From NCBI GenBank assembly GCA_902630715.1, contig CACOVO010000007.1, forward strand, positions 1-59,376: 59,376 nt of DNA, written 5' to 3'. Positions 57,899 through 59,376 of the stretch are shown one piece after another. Source of the stretch: an uncultured SAR86 cluster bacterium. Its GTDB lineage: Bacteria; Pseudomonadota; Gammaproteobacteria; Magnimaribacterales; Magnimaribacteraceae. Position numbers and translations under genes: made by a program. The notes beneath the pieces are model-generated. The model was not told the DNA's origin, did not search any database, and was given only the letters and a program-made list of their open reading frames with translations. Position 1 is the first letter of the stretch; every line of letters starts with the position of its first letter.

Positions 57899-59173
57899 AT
57901 GAAAATTAAGCATATAGAAGGTTTTGAGGTTATTGATTCAAGGGGCAATCCAACAGTCGGAGCAAGAGTAACTTTAGAAAATGATGTTCAAGGTTTAGCT
58001 CTGGTGCCTTCAGGTGCCTCTACGGGACAACATGAAGCAAATGAAAAAAGAGATGAAGAAGAGAATAGATATTTTGGTAAGGGAGTCTTAAAAGCTGTTG
58101 AATCCATTCAAAAAGAGATTTCTCCCCTTTTAAAAGGAAGGGATTCCGAAGACATATTATCTAATGATTTGTTGATGATTGAAAAAGACGGATCTTCCAA
58201 CAAAAGTAATTTCGGTGCCAATGCTATTCTTGCTGTTTCACTTGCTGCAACAAAAGCAGCGGCTCAATCAAAAAATTTATCGCTTTATAGATTTATAAAT
58301 GAAAAATATTCTGAATTTTGTAATGAAAAGATCGATACAAATCTACCTATTCCAATGATGAATATCCTTAACGGCGGAGCTCATGCAGATAACCCGATTG
58401 ATTTTCAGGAATTTATGGTTCAACCAAGAGGCTTTGAGTCCTTCTCTGAATCACTGAGGGCAGGCATAGAAATCTTTCATACACTCAAGAATATTTTACA
58501 ATCTAAAGGTCTAAATACTGCAGTTGGAGATGAAGGTGGTTTTGCACCAAATTTGAAATCTCCCGAAGAGGCACTAGATTTGATAATTCAATCTATTGAG
58601 AGAGCAGGATTCAGTCCTGGAGATCAAGTAGGATTATGTATTGATGTTGCTGCAACGGAATTCTACAAAGACTCAGTCTACAAACTTGATGGCATGAAAG
58701 AACAATTTTCTTCTTCCGAAATGATAGATTACTTAGTGGAGCTTTGCTCTAAATATCCGATAAGTTCTATTGAAGATGGGCTTGATGAGGATGACTGGGA
58801 TGGATGGGCACAACTTAATCAATCTATAGGCTCTAATGTACAACTAGTAGGTGATGACTTATTCGTAACTAATACTGAGAGAATTTTAAAGGGCGTACAA
58901 CTAGGATCGGCAAATTCGGTTTTAGTAAAAGTTAATCAGATTGGCACCCTTTATGAGACATTTAAGTCGATAAATACATCAGTAAAAAATAGTTACAAAA
59001 CTGTAATCTCGCATAGATCTGGAGAAACTGAAGATACATTTATTGCTGACCTAGCCGTAGGAGTAGGTTCAGGGCAAATAAAAACTGGTGCTCCATCACG
59101 TTCTGATAGAGTTGCTAAATATAATAGGTTGCTGATGATTGAGCTGGAGTCAGATATATGCATGAGCTCTTGA
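57899..59173 (+). CDS. eno: Enolase
   Basis: Enolase interconverts 2-phosphoglycerate and PEP, the latter also consumed by KdsA and MurA in this window. The 424 residues contain SRGNPTVGARV (14-24), PSGASTGQHEA, GGAHADNPIDFQEFM, GDEGGFAPN, SIEDGLDEDDWDGW, VLVKVNQIGT with the catalytic Lys, and SHRSGETEDTFIADLAVG. Its 3' end overlaps the ftsB start by 16 bases. Confidence 0.98.
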   Translation: MKIKHIEGFEVIDSRGNPTVGARVTLENDVQGLALVPSGASTGQHEANEKRDEEENRYFGKGVLKAVESIQKEISPLLKGRDSEDILSNDLLMIEKDGSSNKSNFGANAILAVSLAATKAAAQSKNLSLYRFINEKYSEFCNEKIDTNLPIPMMNILNGGAHADNPIDFQEFMVQPRGFESFSESLRAGIEIFHTLKNILQSKGLNTAVGDEGGFAPNLKSPEEALDLIIQSIERAGFSPGDQVGLCIDVAATEFYKDSVYKLDGMKEQFSSSEMIDYLVELCSKYPISSIEDGLDEDDWDGWAQLNQSIGSNVQLVGDDLFVTNTERILKGVQLGSANSVLVKVNQIGTLYETFKSINTSVKNSYKTVISHRSGETEDTFIADLAVGVGSGQIKTGAPSRSDRVAKYNRLLMIELESDICMSS

Positions 59174-59376
59174 AAAACAGTCTGAAATTTTTCAAAAATC
59201 ATACTTTGTATATTCTATGCATAATTCTTTTAGGTTCGATTATTTTTGCAACTCAATATCAGTATTGGTTCGGAGACTATAATAGAAGTGATTTAGAATC
59301 TTTAAAGAAACAAATATCTAAAGTAGAAATTGACATAGATGCTATCACTCGAAAAAACGAAGCATTAATTGCTGAG
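59158..59376 (+). CDS. ftsB: Cell division protein FtsB, partial (runs off window)
   Basis: FtsB forms a coiled-coil complex with FtsL and FtsQ at the septum. The 73 codons present encode a short cytoplasmic tail, one membrane helix (about 16-32, TLYILCIILLGSIIFAT), then YQYWFGDYNRSDLESLKKQI and a heptad-rich stretch, matching E. coli FtsB (QYSLWFG after its helix). The frame differs from eno and starts at ATG 59158 inside the last eno codons. The eno-ftsB linkage is conserved in gammaproteobacteria. Its C-terminus lies beyond the window. Confidence 0.9.
   Translation, partial: MHELLKNSLKFFKNHTLYILCIILLGSIIFATQYQYWFGDYNRSDLESLKKQISKVEIDIDAITRKNEALIAE

Overview
The window reads as one continuous, very gene-dense chromosomal stretch of a gammaproteobacterium with AT-rich DNA. 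The organism call rests on gene order. pth-rplY-prs-tRNA(Gln)-ispE-lolB next to prfA-prmC, kdsD-lpt-lptB-rpoN beside a yrbG antiporter, murA-hisG-hisD-degS/algW, rplM-rpsI-petABC-sspA, lpoA/rsmI-rnpB-mraZ and pyrG-kdsA-eno-ftsB are all arrangements known from Pseudomonas-like gammaproteobacteria. AT-richness, overlapping stop/start codons, very short intergenic gaps and missing members of familiar clusters (hemA, kdsC, lptA as a separate gene, mlaFEDB, hisC, sspB, hpf-ptsN) suggest a streamlined, possibly marine lineage of the SAR86 type. That placement is an inference from style and has not been tested. No mobile element, prophage, CRISPR array or rRNA was seen, and no stretch longer than about 160 bases lacks a gene or RNA.

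Layout. 1-3.4 kb (minus strand): pth (cut by the window edge), rplY, prs, tRNA-Gln(UUG), ispE and lolB. 3.4-9.7 kb (plus): prfA, prmC, a cytoplasmic GH84 enzyme resembling eukaryotic O-GlcNAcase, an AlkK/DmdB-type acyl-CoA ligase, a MaoC hydratase and two tandem TetR-like paralogues. 9.7-12.9 kb (minus): gatC-gatA-gatB. 13-19 kb (plus): mreBCD and a 1200-residue YhdP/AsmA-like protein. 19-23.7 kb (minus): the yrbG-kdsD-(LptC/LptA hybrid)-lptB-rpoN envelope operon. 23.7-27.5 kb (plus): mlaC-like, murA, hisG and hisD, then degS convergent. 28.7-32.9 kb (plus): rplM, rpsI, the cytochrome bc1 genes petABC, and sspA. 32.9-35.2 kb: a short LpoA (minus), rsmI and the RNase P RNA. 35.3-51.5 kb (plus): a complete division and cell-wall (dcw) cluster. 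51.5-59.4 kb (plus): rpsF-rpsR-rplI-dnaB, a diiron ferritin-like protein, pyrG-kdsA-eno and the start of ftsB.

Functionally the window is dominated by envelope construction. It covers peptidoglycan precursor synthesis (murA, murC-G, mraY, ddl), division (ftsL, Q, A, Z, I, W, B), shape (mreBCD), LPS supply and export (kdsA, kdsD, lptC/A, lptB), lipid and lipoprotein traffic (lolB, mlaC, yhdP) and envelope quality control (degS). Translation is the second theme: ribosomal proteins, RF1 and its methylase PrmC, and GatCAB together with the tRNA-Gln it would serve.

The features most worth a second look are these: the OGA-like GH84 protein; a single 229-residue gene standing where lptC and lptA should be; a dcw cluster in which ftsQ-ftsA-ftsZ sits between ftsL and ftsI instead of at the end; an FtsQ whose N-terminus looks like a lipoprotein signal; a ladder of 10-bp AAAGTG repeats upstream of mraZ; and the absence of hemA from its usual place between lolB and prfA.
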